Shown piece by piece: positions 51,682 through 62,900 of a stretch of 64,000 nucleotides of DNA. The position numbers and the translations under genes are program-made. Location: assembly GCF_000620465.1 (NCBI RefSeq), contig NZ_JIBE01000004.1, forward strand, positions 496,001-560,000, in the 5' to 3' direction. Numbering within the stretch: position 1 is the stretch's first letter; every line of letters begins with the position of its first letter. Below the pieces are notes generated by a model. That model saw nothing but the letters and a program-made list of their open reading frames with translations, was not told the origin of the DNA and ran no database searches. This DNA comes from Ralstonia sp. UNC404CL21Col (GTDB lineage: Bacteria > Pseudomonadota > Gammaproteobacteria > Burkholderiales > Burkholderiaceae).

Positions 51682-52905
51682 ATGCACCGTCAATTGCCCG
51701 ATCCATCGCAGCACGCGCGGATTCATCGCATTGCGCTGCTGTTCAACGCCAACAAGGTGTACGACCGCGAGATCATCGCGGGCATTGGCGACTACATGCG
51801 CTCCACCCGCGTGACGTGGGACCTGTTTCTGGAAGAGGACTTCCGCTGCCGCCTGCCCGGCATCGAGCGCTTTGACGGCGACGGCATCATTGCGGATTTC
51901 GACGACCCCGCCGTCGCCGAAGCGCTACGTGGTTGCCCGCTACCGGTGGTGGCCGTCGGCTCTTCGTATGAAGACCCGGCGCACTACCCCGCAAAGGAGC
52001 CTTATGTCGCCACGGACAACGGCAAGCTGGTCGCGCTCGCCTACCGGCACCTGATCGAAGCCGGCCTGCAGCACTTTGCGCTGTACAGCCTGCCCCAGGC
52101 GCCGGAAAACCGCTGGGCACAGCAGCGCGAACTGGCCTTTACGCGCTTGCGCCGGCAGGACAATCCCGCCACGCCCGTTGACCAGGAGATTTACCGGGGC
52201 CTGTCGACCAGCGCACCGACCTGGCATCAGGCGATCAGCCAGTTGATCGAATGGCTGCGCGGCTTGCCCAAGCCCATCGGCATCATCGCCGTAACGGATG
52301 CGCGGGCGCGGCATCTGCTGCAAGCCTGCATGACGGCAGGGTTCGCGGTGCCGGAAGAGATCGCCATCATCGGCATCGACAACGATCCGCTCACGCGCAC
52401 GCTGAGCCGGATCCCGTTGTCATCGGTCATTCAGGGCACCGTGGAGATGGGGCGCACCGCCGCACATCTGCTGCACCAGATGCTGGGCGGCGCGCGCCTG
52501 GCAGGTCGGCAGATTCTCGTGCCACCCGTGGGCATCAATGTGCTGGCGTCGTCTCGCCATCAGCCGCTTGCCAGCCCGTATGTCATGCGGGCGCGGCACT
52601 TCATTCGGCAATACGCCTGCCAAGGGATCAAGACCGAGCAGGTCGCGGACTACGTCGGTATCTCGCGGTCATCGCTCGAAGAACACTTTCGTCGTGAATT
52701 GCATTGCACCGTGCACCAGGAAATCCTTCGCCACAAGCTCGACGCGGCCAAGCACATGCTGGCCAGCCGTGATGTCGCTACCGCCGAGGTGGCGGTGCGC
52801 TGCGGCTTTACCTCTCCGCAATACATGCATGCCGTATTCCGCCGTGAGCTGGATTGCACGCCGCGCGAATACCAGGAACGCGCCACCACGGAGAGCCAAT
52901 CATGA
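51682..52905 (+). CDS. xylR: Xylose operon regulator XylR
   Basis: The 407-aa product has a LacI/periplasmic-binding-type sensor, RIALLFNANKVYDREIIAGI and RIPLSSVIQGTVEMGRTAAH, joined to a C-terminal AraC HTH, IKTEQVADYVGISRSSLEEH and EVAVRCGFTSPQYMHAVFRR. That is the XylR layout (E. coli 392 aa). It would activate xylFGHBC, and the galM-type gene that overlaps its stop, in response to D-xylose. Confidence 0.93.
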   Translation: MHRQLPDPSQHARIHRIALLFNANKVYDREIIAGIGDYMRSTRVTWDLFLEEDFRCRLPGIERFDGDGIIADFDDPAVAEALRGCPLPVVAVGSSYEDPAHYPAKEPYVATDNGKLVALAYRHLIEAGLQHFALYSLPQAPENRWAQQRELAFTRLRRQDNPATPVDQEIYRGLSTSAPTWHQAISQLIEWLRGLPKPIGIIAVTDARARHLLQACMTAGFAVPEEIAIIGIDNDPLTRTLSRIPLSSVIQGTVEMGRTAAHLLHQMLGGARLAGRQILVPPVGINVLASSRHQPLASPYVMRARHFIRQYACQGIKTEQVADYVGISRSSLEEHFRRELHCTVHQEILRHKLDAAKHMLASRDVATAEVAVRCGFTSPQYMHAVFRRELDCTPREYQERATTESQS

Positions 52906-53984
52906 GCATCGCGCCCGCGCTCTCCGCACACGCGCCGCTCGACGGCGCCATCTCGTCGGCAACGTGGGGGCACTTGCCGGACGGTGAACCGGTTCGGCTC
53001 TTCACGCTGCGCAATGCCTCGGGCATGCGCGTTTCCATCAGCGATCTGGGGGCGACGCTCGTCTCCTGGCAGGCGCCGGATCGCAGCGGGCGTCTGGGCG
53101 AGATTCTTCTCAACCATGCGACGCCTGCCGCCTACCTTGAATCGGGCGGCTATCTGGGGGGCTTGATCGGACGCTGGGCCAACCGGATTGCCGGCGCGCG
53201 CTTTACGCTCGACGGCATCGACTACGTGCTCGACCGCAACGAGGGCGGCAACCTGCTGCACGGCGGCGCGAGCGGTTTTCATCGGGCACTATGGGACGCC
53301 GAGGACCAGGACGGCGCTCTGGTCATGCGGCTCACGTCTCCGGAAGGCGATGCCGGATTCCCCGGCAATGTCGCCGTGCGAGTTCGCTATGCGCTAGACG
53401 ACGATGGCACGCTGTCGATCGACTACGAAGCCCGCACCGATGCGCCCACGCCAATCAACCTGACCAGCCACGGGTATTTCAACCTCAGCGGCAGACCCGG
53501 CACCGACATCCGGGGCCACATCCTGTCGATCGATGCCGATGCCTTTCTGGAAGTCGATGCCAAGCTGATCCCGACGCGAGCAATGAGTGTCGCGGGCACG
53601 GCATTCGACTTTCGGCAGGGGGCGCCCATTGGCGCGCGGCTGGACTGGCCCAACGCGCAGTTGGCGCAGGCCGGCGGGTTCGACCATTGCTTCGTGTTGC
53701 GCAATATGGCGCCGGACGATCGCCCGCATGTGCGTCCGGTCGCGCGGCTGTATGAACCCGGCAGCGGCCGCGAATTGACCGTGCTCACCGATCAGCGCGG
53801 GCTTCAGTTCTATTCGGGCCACATGCTGTCGGGCACGCACGCGCAACGCAGCGGCTTATGTCTGGAAGCGAGCGCGTTCCCGAACCAGGTCAACATGCCC
53901 GATGCGGAAGCGGTCATGCTGCGCCCGGGCCAGGTCTACCGGCAGCACACCGCATACCGCGTCTCGGTTGCCGGAGAAACCTGA
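52902..53984 (+). CDS. galM: Aldose 1-epimerase
   Basis: The 360-aa product has GGLIGRWANRIAGARFTLDG, LLHGGASGFHRALWDAE (active-site His in the LLHGG loop), the second His in INLTSHGYFNLSG, and CLEASAFPNQVNMPDAE with the base-like Glu. It interconverts anomers of xylose or related sugars in the cytosol. It overlaps xylR by ATGA, so it belongs to the xylose regulon. Confidence 0.9.
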   Translation: MSIAPALSAHAPLDGAISSATWGHLPDGEPVRLFTLRNASGMRVSISDLGATLVSWQAPDRSGRLGEILLNHATPAAYLESGGYLGGLIGRWANRIAGARFTLDGIDYVLDRNEGGNLLHGGASGFHRALWDAEDQDGALVMRLTSPEGDAGFPGNVAVRVRYALDDDGTLSIDYEARTDAPTPINLTSHGYFNLSGRPGTDIRGHILSIDADAFLEVDAKLIPTRAMSVAGTAFDFRQGAPIGARLDWPNAQLAQAGGFDHCFVLRNMAPDDRPHVRPVARLYEPGSGRELTVLTDQRGLQFYSGHMLSGTHAQRSGLCLEASAFPNQVNMPDAEAVMLRPGQVYRQHTAYRVSVAGET

Positions 53985-54011
53985 ACCGCGTTGAAGCGCG
54001 GCGTTGGATGT

Positions 54012-55439
54012 TCAATGCGCGGCTGCGGCCGCACCGTGCATGACTTCGTGCGAGCCGCGGATGCCGTTGAACCAGGCGTTCAGCACCACGGCCACCAGCG
54101 TGCCCATCACGATGCCACTGTGGGTGATGGGGCGCGTCCAGTCCGGGAAGTGATGGAAGAAGGCCGGCGCCAGCGTCGGCATCATGCCAAAGCCGACCGA
54201 CACCGCGATGATCAGCAGGTTATGGCGCTGCTGCTGGAAATCGACCATGCCCAGCATGCGGATACCGGCTGCGGCCACCATGCCGAACATCACGATGCCC
54301 GCCCCGCCCAGCACGTATTGCGGCACCGATGCCACCACGTACGACAGCTTCGGAAACAGCCCCAGCACGATCAGCAGCACCCCGCCGGCGGCCGCCACAT
54401 AGCGTGACCGCACGCCCGTGATCGACACCAGCCCGATGTTCTGCGAGAACGACGTATGCGGGAACGTGTTGAACACGCCTGCAACAACTGTCGCCAAGCC
54501 GTCGGCACGCAGGCCGTTGGTCAACTCGTTGCGCGAGATCGGCTTGCCCACCACGTGCGCCAGCGCGAGGAACATGCCGGTTGATTCCACCAGCGTGATC
54601 ACGATCACGATGCACATCGAAATGATGGCGGACAGCTCGAACTTCGGCATGCCGAAGTAGAACGGCGTCACCAGCGTCATCAGGGGTGCGGCGCTCGCGT
54701 CGGCCAGCGACACCTTGCCGAACGCCGCCGCCACCAGCGTGCCCGTCACGATACCCAGCAGCACGGCGATGTTGCACAGCAGTGCGTTGCCGAACTTGGT
54801 CAGCAGCAGGATCGTCACCAGCACAAGCGCGGCAATGGCCAGGCCGAACGGATCGCCAAACGCCGGGTTCGGCACCATGTGTTTCACGCCGTCCACCACC
54901 TGCGGAATCATCTGCTGGCCGCCTGCGGCCCAGTTGATCCCGACGCTCAGCAGCGAAAAGCCGATCAGCATGATGACCGTGCCCGTCACCACGCGCGGGA
55001 ACAGGCCGAGCAGCCGCCCCATCAGCGGCGCAACGGCAATGCCGAACACGCCGGAAACGATCGACGCCCCGAAGATGCCGGGTAGCCCCATGCCGGGCTC
55101 CACACCGATGGCGATCATGGGCGCAACCGCCGCAAACGTGACGCCCATCATGACCGGCAGGCGGATCCCGAAAATCAGGAAACCGAGCGATTGGATCAGC
55201 GTGCCGATCCCAGCCGCAAACAGGTCGCAATTAACGAGATACGAGAGATCGCTCTTCGACAGGCCGAGCGCATTGCCGACAATCAGCGGCACGGCGATCG
55301 CGCCGGCATACATCACCAGCAGGTGCTGCAGGCCAAGCGCAAACAGGCGCGGCAATGGCAGAAACTCGTTGACGGGATCGGCAATGGCGCCGGTGATTGT
55401 CGACGAAGAGGGCGAGGGTTGGCCGGGGGATTGGCGCAT
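54012..55439 (-). CDS. NCS2 nucleobase:cation symporter
   Basis: The 475-aa product of the NCS2 xanthine/uric-acid branch has LGLQHLLVMYAGAIAVPLIV, VMMGVTFAAVAPMIAIG, TGMFLALAHVVGKPISR and SFSQNIGLVSITGVRSRYVA, the signature of that group. About 12-14 membrane spans are expected. Substrate xanthine, uric acid or uracil cannot be resolved. It converges with galM, 27 bp apart, and stands alone. Confidence 0.88.
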   Translation of the reverse strand: MRQSPGQPSPSSSTITGAIADPVNEFLPLPRLFALGLQHLLVMYAGAIAVPLIVGNALGLSKSDLSYLVNCDLFAAGIGTLIQSLGFLIFGIRLPVMMGVTFAAVAPMIAIGVEPGMGLPGIFGASIVSGVFGIAVAPLMGRLLGLFPRVVTGTVIMLIGFSLLSVGINWAAGGQQMIPQVVDGVKHMVPNPAFGDPFGLAIAALVLVTILLLTKFGNALLCNIAVLLGIVTGTLVAAAFGKVSLADASAAPLMTLVTPFYFGMPKFELSAIISMCIVIVITLVESTGMFLALAHVVGKPISRNELTNGLRADGLATVVAGVFNTFPHTSFSQNIGLVSITGVRSRYVAAAGGVLLIVLGLFPKLSYVVASVPQYVLGGAGIVMFGMVAAAGIRMLGMVDFQQQRHNLLIIAVSVGFGMMPTLAPAFFHHFPDWTRPITHSGIVMGTLVAVVLNAWFNGIRGSHEVMHGAAAAAH

Positions 55440-55786
55440 TGTCTGTCTCCTGGGGCCGCCCCCGTGTCAATGCCGGGAGCGTGCTTTAGGCGGATGGGGC
55501 GGGTTCCATTCGCCAGCATTCATGCGGCGTGATGCCGCGTATTTGCCGGAATCTTGGAGGGGCGCCATTTTTCTGTCAACAATTCCATACGTTTTTTGTG
55601 TACATATTTTGCGTTCTGAAACGTATGTGCGCTTCGAGCTTCATCCGACGCTCCTCGGCGCAAAAACAAGACGGAAACCGGTCACCCGTGGGAGGCATCC
55701 AACCGCACAGCCTCGGAATGTTCGTAGGCCTGCTGCCGCCGGAGCGTGACTAGACTGGCTCGGTCTATTTCTTCACGAGCCCCACC
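55440..55786. other. 347-bp divergent promoter region, permease and 355-aa gene
   Basis: No gene is seen. The region is unusually AT-rich at 55570-55625 and carries a long inverted repeat at 55586-55627. I looked for a TTCG-N16-TTCG hrpII-type box before the 355-aa gene and did not find one. Confidence 0.6.
55586..55627. promoter_or_regulatory. Inverted repeat in the AT-rich divergent promoter
   Basis: CATACGTTT (55586-55594) and AAACGTATG (55619-55627) are 9-bp arms 24 bases apart, with a TGTACA palindrome (55599-55604) inside. It is about 150 bp upstream of either gene. It may be an operator for purine-type control of the permease. Confidence 0.5.
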
Positions 55787-56854
55787 ATGACGATGATCGA
55801 CGGCGCCAGCATCGGCTATTGGAAAGCGCATGCCCCCACGCCGGAAACTACGGCAGCGTTGGACACACTGAGAAACTTCAACGCCTCGCATCCGCTGAAC
55901 GGCGGGCCATCGCAAGTGCTCACGACTGCAAAGCTGCTCGCCACGAAGACGTCCGAGCCTGGCGCCAGCGCGGCCATGGAGGCCGTCAACCGTGAGCGCG
56001 AGCAGGTCAGCGCGGCAGAGGATGCGTGCCGCACGCTGGTCGCCCAGGCGCGTGCCGGAAAACTCGATACCGACATGCTGCGCGAGGTCCACTCGCAGAC
56101 GCAGCAGTTTCAGGACGTGGTCAGCGCAGAGGCCAACAGCGGCAGCGAAGCCATCAAGGCGAGGGGCCGGAACTACATGGCGGACGGCAAGCCGGCAGAC
56201 TTCCTGGCCGACTTCCAAGTCGAGACCCAACGCGCGGACGACGTCAGGAACATCGTGGGCGCACAGAACAGCAGCCCCTACACCGTGATGGACACCGACA
56301 GCTATGCGCACAACACAGTCGCACCGCTGCTGGACCAGACCCGACAGGACATGCAGGCAGTCGCGCAATACCTGCCCGGCACCCCGGAAAAAAAGGCCGC
56401 GTTGGTCAACCTGACGCATGACCTGAATGAGTTGAAGACCACCCGGCAAACGCTCGAGCAGGATGGCGCTGCCGCCGGCAACATGCAGAACCTCGGCGGT
56501 GCCCTGCAAACGCAGGCTACGCAGCACATGACGTGGGGATTCAACCAGTTGAATCAGCTGGAGCCGCTCATGCGGGACGCTACTCAAGTGCAGCGCCAGG
56601 GCGTGATCGATGTGGCGATCACGCATACGCCGAATCTGGCGGGGCTGCGTGACAACGCTCTGGCGGCCCTGAATGACGTCGAGGCGGCACACAAGAGCGT
56701 GATGGACCCATCCAACGCTGTGACCACAGTCCAGCAGCTGTTGGGCGACGTGATTGACCCGACCACCGGCAAGGCGATGCTGCAAGCAGACATTTATTCA
56801 AGCGGTGGACTGGAAGCGCTTATCAGCGATCCTTCGTTGCGGTGGTCGCGCTGA
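55787..56854 (+). CDS. Orphan helical protein, 355 aa
   Basis: I do not recognise a family. The product begins MTMIDGASIGYWKAHAPTPE and is largely helical, with stretches such as LAQARAGKLDTDMLREV-like heptads and DLNELKTTRQTLEQDG. It lacks a signal peptide, membrane segment and cysteine-rich region (one Cys is visible near the end of the first third). It is Gln/Asn/Thr/Ala rich, as secreted effectors often are. It converges with the giant gene, and its independent promoter suggests separate regulation. A role as partner of the giant protein is inference only. Confidence 0.7.
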   Translation: MTMIDGASIGYWKAHAPTPETTAALDTLRNFNASHPLNGGPSQVLTTAKLLATKTSEPGASAAMEAVNREREQVSAAEDACRTLVAQARAGKLDTDMLREVHSQTQQFQDVVSAEANSGSEAIKARGRNYMADGKPADFLADFQVETQRADDVRNIVGAQNSSPYTVMDTDSYAHNTVAPLLDQTRQDMQAVAQYLPGTPEKKAALVNLTHDLNELKTTRQTLEQDGAAAGNMQNLGGALQTQATQHMTWGFNQLNQLEPLMRDATQVQRQGVIDVAITHTPNLAGLRDNALAALNDVEAAHKSVMDPSNAVTTVQQLLGDVIDPTTGKAMLQADIYSSGGLEALISDPSLRWSR

Positions 56855-56879
56855 TAGGCACCCCGATATGAGAAACACG

Positions 56880-56917
56880 GTCGCGCAGGCGGCGGGAACG
56901 CCGCAAGCTTGCGCGAC
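56880..56917. terminator. Cruciform between the convergent 355-aa and giant genes
   Basis: GTCGCGCA (56880-56887) pairs with TGCGCGAC (56910-56917), and the interior GCGGC/GCCGC pairs as a second stem. A weak T-rich run follows on the plus strand. It may be a bidirectional transcription stop. Confidence 0.4.
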
Positions 56918-56965
56918 GGGCATCTTTCTGAAGCCCCCCGCCTGCGCCTCCGTCCCAACATCCTC

Positions 56966-59900
56966 CTACTGAGTCCCTCCGGTTTCGTCGGTACGTTCCA
57001 CCAGCGCTGAACGCAGCCGCTCTTCGCAATGCCGCATCTCCCCCAGCAGGTCGCTCAGCGGGGCATCCAGCGCATCGATGTCCTGCAGTGAATCGATCTT
57101 CATAAGATCGTCGTGCATGAACCGGACCATGTGTTTGTAAGTGGCGACCAGATCCTGCGTGACAGTCGGCTCCTTGTTGATGACGACGACCTCTTGATCG
57201 CCGTCCTTCTCGAAGGCCGAGCGCGATTCCTGGAGACCGCTCGCGCTGGAGGCATCGGCATAGCCCTCGATCGTCTTGCCAAATTCGGCCGTGGCTTCCG
57301 CCATCCGCGCCGCCGCGCGCCTGAGCAGTTTGTGGATGGCCGAATCCGACATACCACTCGCATCGGCGTTGAATACTGTCTCAAGTTCCTCAATCATTTG
57401 CCCGAGTTTTTCCCACGCGTTTTCGATGTGGCTGATCACGTCTTCGATGGAGTGCGGCTTATCCGATAGCGTTTGGGATGCCCCCTCGGCAGGCTTGGAG
57501 CCGTCGCGTGCATATACCCGCTGAAGCAACGCCAGCCTGGAAGACTCCAGATCGGCGCGCTGCGCAAGTTCCTTGCTATACGTCTGTACGGCGGCCGCCA
57601 GCTCGTTGCGCGCGCCCTCATAGGCTGCCCGCGCACGTTCGTCTGCCACGCCATCACGGGTTCTAAGCCAGCGGGACAACTGCTGGGCGCGCTGTGCAAG
57701 ATCAGCGAAGCGCAGTTGCTCCTTTGCAGGCAGCGTAGTCAAACTTGGATCCGAATAGATCTTCAAGGCCGCCCCGTCCAGGACCAACTGCGTAGCACTC
57801 CGCTGCTCTACACGGCTGGAGTACGGCTGAACGGGCTCAAGCCTTTTCTGCACAGCGTTGAGCAGATCGCGGGCGGTGTTCGTCTGCGCCAGCGACCGCG
57901 CCAGCGACAAATGAGGCGGCAGCGCGCACGGCTTACCTGCAGAAAGGGCCGCTCGCTGCAGATAGCCGCTATAGGTATTCAGATATCTGCGTGCGACATC
58001 GAGGTCGCGCGTCAGCCTGGCATACCGCTCGTGGGTGTTTTCTCCAGCTTTGTTGGTCAGCGCGGAAGGGGCCGTCAGTGCCCGCAGATCCTGGAGGATC
58101 CCCTGCACGAATGCGCGATCCTGTTGTGCGAGCCCGGCAAGGCGACCCCGCCATTGCGCATCGGGCGAAGCAAGCCGCCTCGATAACGCATCGACCACCC
58201 CGGCCGCCCGCCTGACCTGTGCTTTGCTGATCAGTTCCGAGGGCATGCGCCGATGCTCAATTGCGGCTCGGATGAGCGTCACCACGGCACGTGCCAGGTC
58301 ACGCTGCTCGGCTTGCCCGTCCTCGGCCTGGGGCGGACTGGCGTCGGGCGCACCGATCCCCTCATCTTCGGAACCAGGTTTGCTTGCGAGGTGATCCTCA
58401 TTGACGGCTGTCTCTGGTGCCGACGGGGCTTCCAACTCAGGCGTACCGGCGCCCCCTCCAGGCCCGCCTATTGGTTTGGGATCCGGGTCTGTTCCGGTGG
58501 GGCGGATACCGCCTGTGGGTGGGTCCGGCGGTTCAGGGTCATCGCCGGATGCGGGACTTCCCGGCGGCACGTCAGGCCCCGCATGCGTGGCCGTCTCAGG
58601 TGCGTGATCGGCCGCATACCGCTGGGCCTCGGTCAGTACTGCCGGGATAGAAAAGGCTGGATCCTCTTTCACGCGCGTACCGAGGGCCAGCAGCTCGTCG
58701 CCCATCTGCATCTGCCATTGCGTATCACCCATCACCCACAAGTCAGGGTGACGATGATTTCGATAAAAGCCGCTTGACCCGATCAGCGTATCTGCAAAGT
58801 CCTCGCGCAGCGTACTGGCATCGCCATTCATGCGTGTAGTTGGAAAATCGCCATGTTCCTGGATCAACTCCAGCGCGTGCGCCATGGACGTCACAACCAA
58901 TGGCGGCGACCCGGCAGGAAGCTCGCGATTGAGATGCTCGATCAACTGAGCCAAGGGCCGGTCAAAACCGGCGCTTCTGCGGCTGAGGTTCTCCACGCTG
59001 TTTGCGATGGATGTAGTCAGCCCGGTGTTGCGCCGTAATGAGGCGAGGTCCGTGCCGTGAAACAGCTTCTGCACATGCAGGTGACGCCCACCCGGCACGA
59101 TCAGCTGTCCACGCGTCGCTTCATCGAACGTGGTCGACATGATCCCCTCATAAACCGTCTCGAGAAACACGGGATCTGTGTGGCCAGCGGCTTCCAGTTG
59201 CCGCACGACCATGTCGGCGGATACCCGTTCATCGTGCCCCTCCGGATTCGTCGCCATGCGGCCGTGACCGAGTTGCCCATCGTGGCCGGCGTAACCGACG
59301 GCGGTAGCAACCCGGTCGTCGGCGGAAAACAGCGGCGGCAACCCCTCACGCACACGGCGCCCGTCGAGCATGTCGATATTGGCCTGCGCATCTCTTACGC
59401 CCAGTCCGCTATGAGCCCACCCGTGTGCGGCGGCGAGCGCGTTGATCTCCGCGCTGCCGCTATAGAACAGAAATTCCTCTTCACCCCTGCCAAACAAGGC
59501 GTTCACCACGTAGAGATTTCTGGCGGCAACCAGCAGTTCGGGGCGTTGACGAAGCTCCGGTTGCATGCACGCTCGAACAAAGTTCAGCTGGGCTGCCAGC
59601 AATTCCGGCGGCAAGGCTGCAGTGCCATACAGATGCTGTCGAATCAGTTCGAGATCGCGTTCATCGCCAGGCGCCTGCCGTCTCAGCATCTGCGCGTAGG
59701 CGAGACTTGGGTCCGCCACGCGAACACCTTGATCCCAATAACCGCTGCCAGCAGCATGAATGTCTGGCAACGCCTGCCCGGCCCAAGATGTGGTTACGTG
59801 GAAACCCGCCGCGGTCAAAATGCGGGAACCATCCGGGCGTGCTTGCTCTGTCCAGCCCTCTCCTTCTCGCAGGGCTCGATAGCGTTCCTCGGACACCAGC

Positions 59901-62900
59901 AGGTGGGTCGGCTGGGCAGGGCGATCCGCCTGATACCCGAGCATGTCGACAACCGAATTGCCGACAACAGCCACCTCGCTCTGGGGCAGCCCCAGAGAAC
60001 GGACGGATCGATGGATGTCTCGGTCGCGATCGAAGGCGGCGGTGAGTGATGACGCAATACCTCTCAGCTCCCGACTGCCTTCACCGCCTTCATCGCCCGG
60101 CAAGCTCAATGGAGAGGAATCACTGGGCGGGATCACTGGCGGTGGCATATCGTGAGCGGCTCCAGGCTCGGCCGGCCCTCCCTCGCTGGGCCCATTTGTG
60201 TCACCCGTCGCGCCCCCGCTCTCGCTGCCAGCCCCCTCACCAGCCTGATCGATTGCCACCAGATCCATGCGCAGCGCTTGGTTGTCGGCCAAGACAGATT
60301 GCTGCTCTTCGCGTCTGGTGTTGAGCCGTTGGATCAGCATGGCATACGTTGCCAGAGCCTCATCGTCCAAAAGCCCTGTGACTTCGCGGATGTCGAGCAG
60401 ATTGTCCGTGATGGACTCCGGCACACCACTTTGGGCGAGGTGAGTTCGCAACGCGCCCGCTGCAAGGATGACCGCACGCTCGCTTTCGGCCAACTTCTGA
60501 TCGTGCATCGCGATAAGAAAGCGCGAGCGCAGTTCGTCGGAGACGACACCCTCTGCGCGTATCAGCTCCAGTTGGACCTCTCTGAGGCACTTCTCGGCAT
60601 GGTCGAGCAGATCGAGGTTGACGTTGTTGAATGCTGCGTGATCGCGCAGCAACTGCGCGGTCGGAATCTCTTCGGAAAGGATGGTGAAGCGACTGGGGGC
60701 AGGAGTCTTTGGCTGACCGACATCTTCTAACGGGACGAAAGCGCCCGCGTCCCGCTGTTGCGCATACGACTCGACAATTTGCAGGAAGGCCTCGCTCAGC
60801 ACCTGGATGCCCCGCACTGGACATCCCTGCCCAGTCATTGGCTTATTTGTGTAGGCGTAGTCATCTGTCAGCGCATTGTTCTGCTGACGGATAGCCGACT
60901 TGAGTTTTGGATTCACCACAGGCTTTCCGTCAGTCCAGACAATCAGATCGGTGTATGCGCGTCCCTGCAGCAGCGTTGGCCCAAGCGCTCCGAAACCGAA
61001 TCGCAAGGCGAGTTCATCGGGAATCTTGTGCTCGATGATCAGGCGCAACGCCTGAATCGGGTCGTCTGGCCCGCCGTTCTTCCTGGCCAGCGATTGAATG
61101 GCTGCATTGGCCACCGAGTCGATTCCATCCAGGAAAACGCCCATCGCGGTTCCCAAGTCGGTGTGAGCAATCAGCTCTCCGTCCTTTGTCTGCATTTGCA
61201 AAACCTCATGCGCCAGAAGCCGGCGGGCGGCATTCTTCATGACGACTGAGGCTCGCATGATGTCGGCGGAAAGCTGCTCTCCGTATTCCCCGACCGGGAT
61301 CGCGAGGTTATCGTTGATGGACGCCTGGTGGTCACCGTCCGGGATGGGCAGGAGTGCTTCCTGAAAAGGCATGCTTGGCAACATGTCCTGCTTACCGACC
61401 GGCGCCATGGAGGCAAAGCGCCCCCGCAAGGTATCGACGTAACGCATCGCCTGCAACAGGCTGAAGCCCGTGACGCCATCTGGGAGGACATTGCGAGGAA
61501 GCTGATTCTCGTCAAACAGCACATCGGACAGCGGCATCCTCACCATCTTCTGCATATCAAGCGGCGCGAATGGGTTGGCTTGCGAGGCGTTCTCTGCATG
61601 GAAGAGCGCGAGCTTCTCGGCCAGAGAAAAGCACAAGGCGGTGAACCCTTTGCCCAGTCGTTTGGCCTGTGCCTTTTTTATCTCTTTGGTTTCAGCCTCC
61701 GGCTGGCGCGGCTCGTCATAGCCGCTCCCCGCTTCAAACCAGGCTCGCCGGATACCTTCGGGCAACAGCTTGCCTTCTGCCCGTGTGGCGGCATCCGCTG
61801 CATCGGACAGCGCTTTCGAGAACACGTCGTCGTGAACAAGCCGCCCAGTCCAATCCGCGTCATCGAATCCGACTTCCCGAGCAATGAACGCCAGCGCACG
61901 AATGCGCGCCAACCGCATTGCCGTGCGTTCATTGACGCTGAGATTGTCCGAATAGCGAGGCCCATACAGCGCCGTACGGCGAGCGTGGCGCTGCGCATGG
62001 ACGATCTCTTCACACAGTCCAGTGAGTCTCTGCTCAAACGGCGCATCCAGTGCTGCGGCATCCATCTCGATGATCCGCTCCCCCTCGTCCGTCACGTAGA
62101 ACGCCATCCTTGCGGTATTACCGATCACTTTGCCTTGCTGCCCGGGGCGATGGATCAGGTGTACAGCATCAACGCAGTCACTCAATGCGCCGCCTGACAT
62201 CGAAGCCTGCGTCGCTTGCCCGATCAGCTCGCGCAATGCAGGCTCCCTGTCACGTAGCGAAGCCGGCACATCGATATCAATGGCGTCTGCGCGCAGCGCG
62301 CGCGTTCTTCCTGCCTCCACATGCGGATGAACAACGGCGAGATCGATCTCCGTATCCCCGCGACCAGAGGCATCCGCGTGCCGCGTCGCATCCGCACTGC
62401 TTACCGCCTCCTCCGCGTGCATGCGGGCCAGCATGTCCGGCGGCACGTGGATGTTGCTCTCGCCGAGTTGCGCATAGCCGGCGTGGCCCGGCACGGTGCG
62501 ACTCGCGTCGGTATCGGCCCGCGCGGCCGCACGCCGCTCCCGCAGCGCACGCACACCACCCATCAGCGGCGCCATCCCAACCATGGCGGCAAAGTTCATC
62601 ACCTGCATGAACAAGGCGTGATCACGCTGCTCGGGGTCGTCCCACACGGCAGCCAATTGCTGCAGCCCTTGCGCTGCCTGCAGGCTGCCCGTCACGCCTG
62701 CCACCGCGCGCAGGCGCTGGGCGGCTCGCGCAAGAACGGGGCGCAGGTCCGCTGCGGGTGCGCCCGCGGCAACGCCGTCGACTGCGCCCGCCGCGTGCAC
62801 ACCGGACACTTCCGACGAAACCGCCTCCGTCCCGCTGCGCCCGACTGCGGACGCGTTGCCCGCGACATCGGCTGCTTCAGCCGCAGAGCGTGCCGCCGCC

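Noticed and set aside
55628-55786. hrpII-type box before the 355-aa gene
   Set aside because: TTCG occurs near 55632 and 55719 but not with the 16-base spacing, so I do not claim a type III regulon link.
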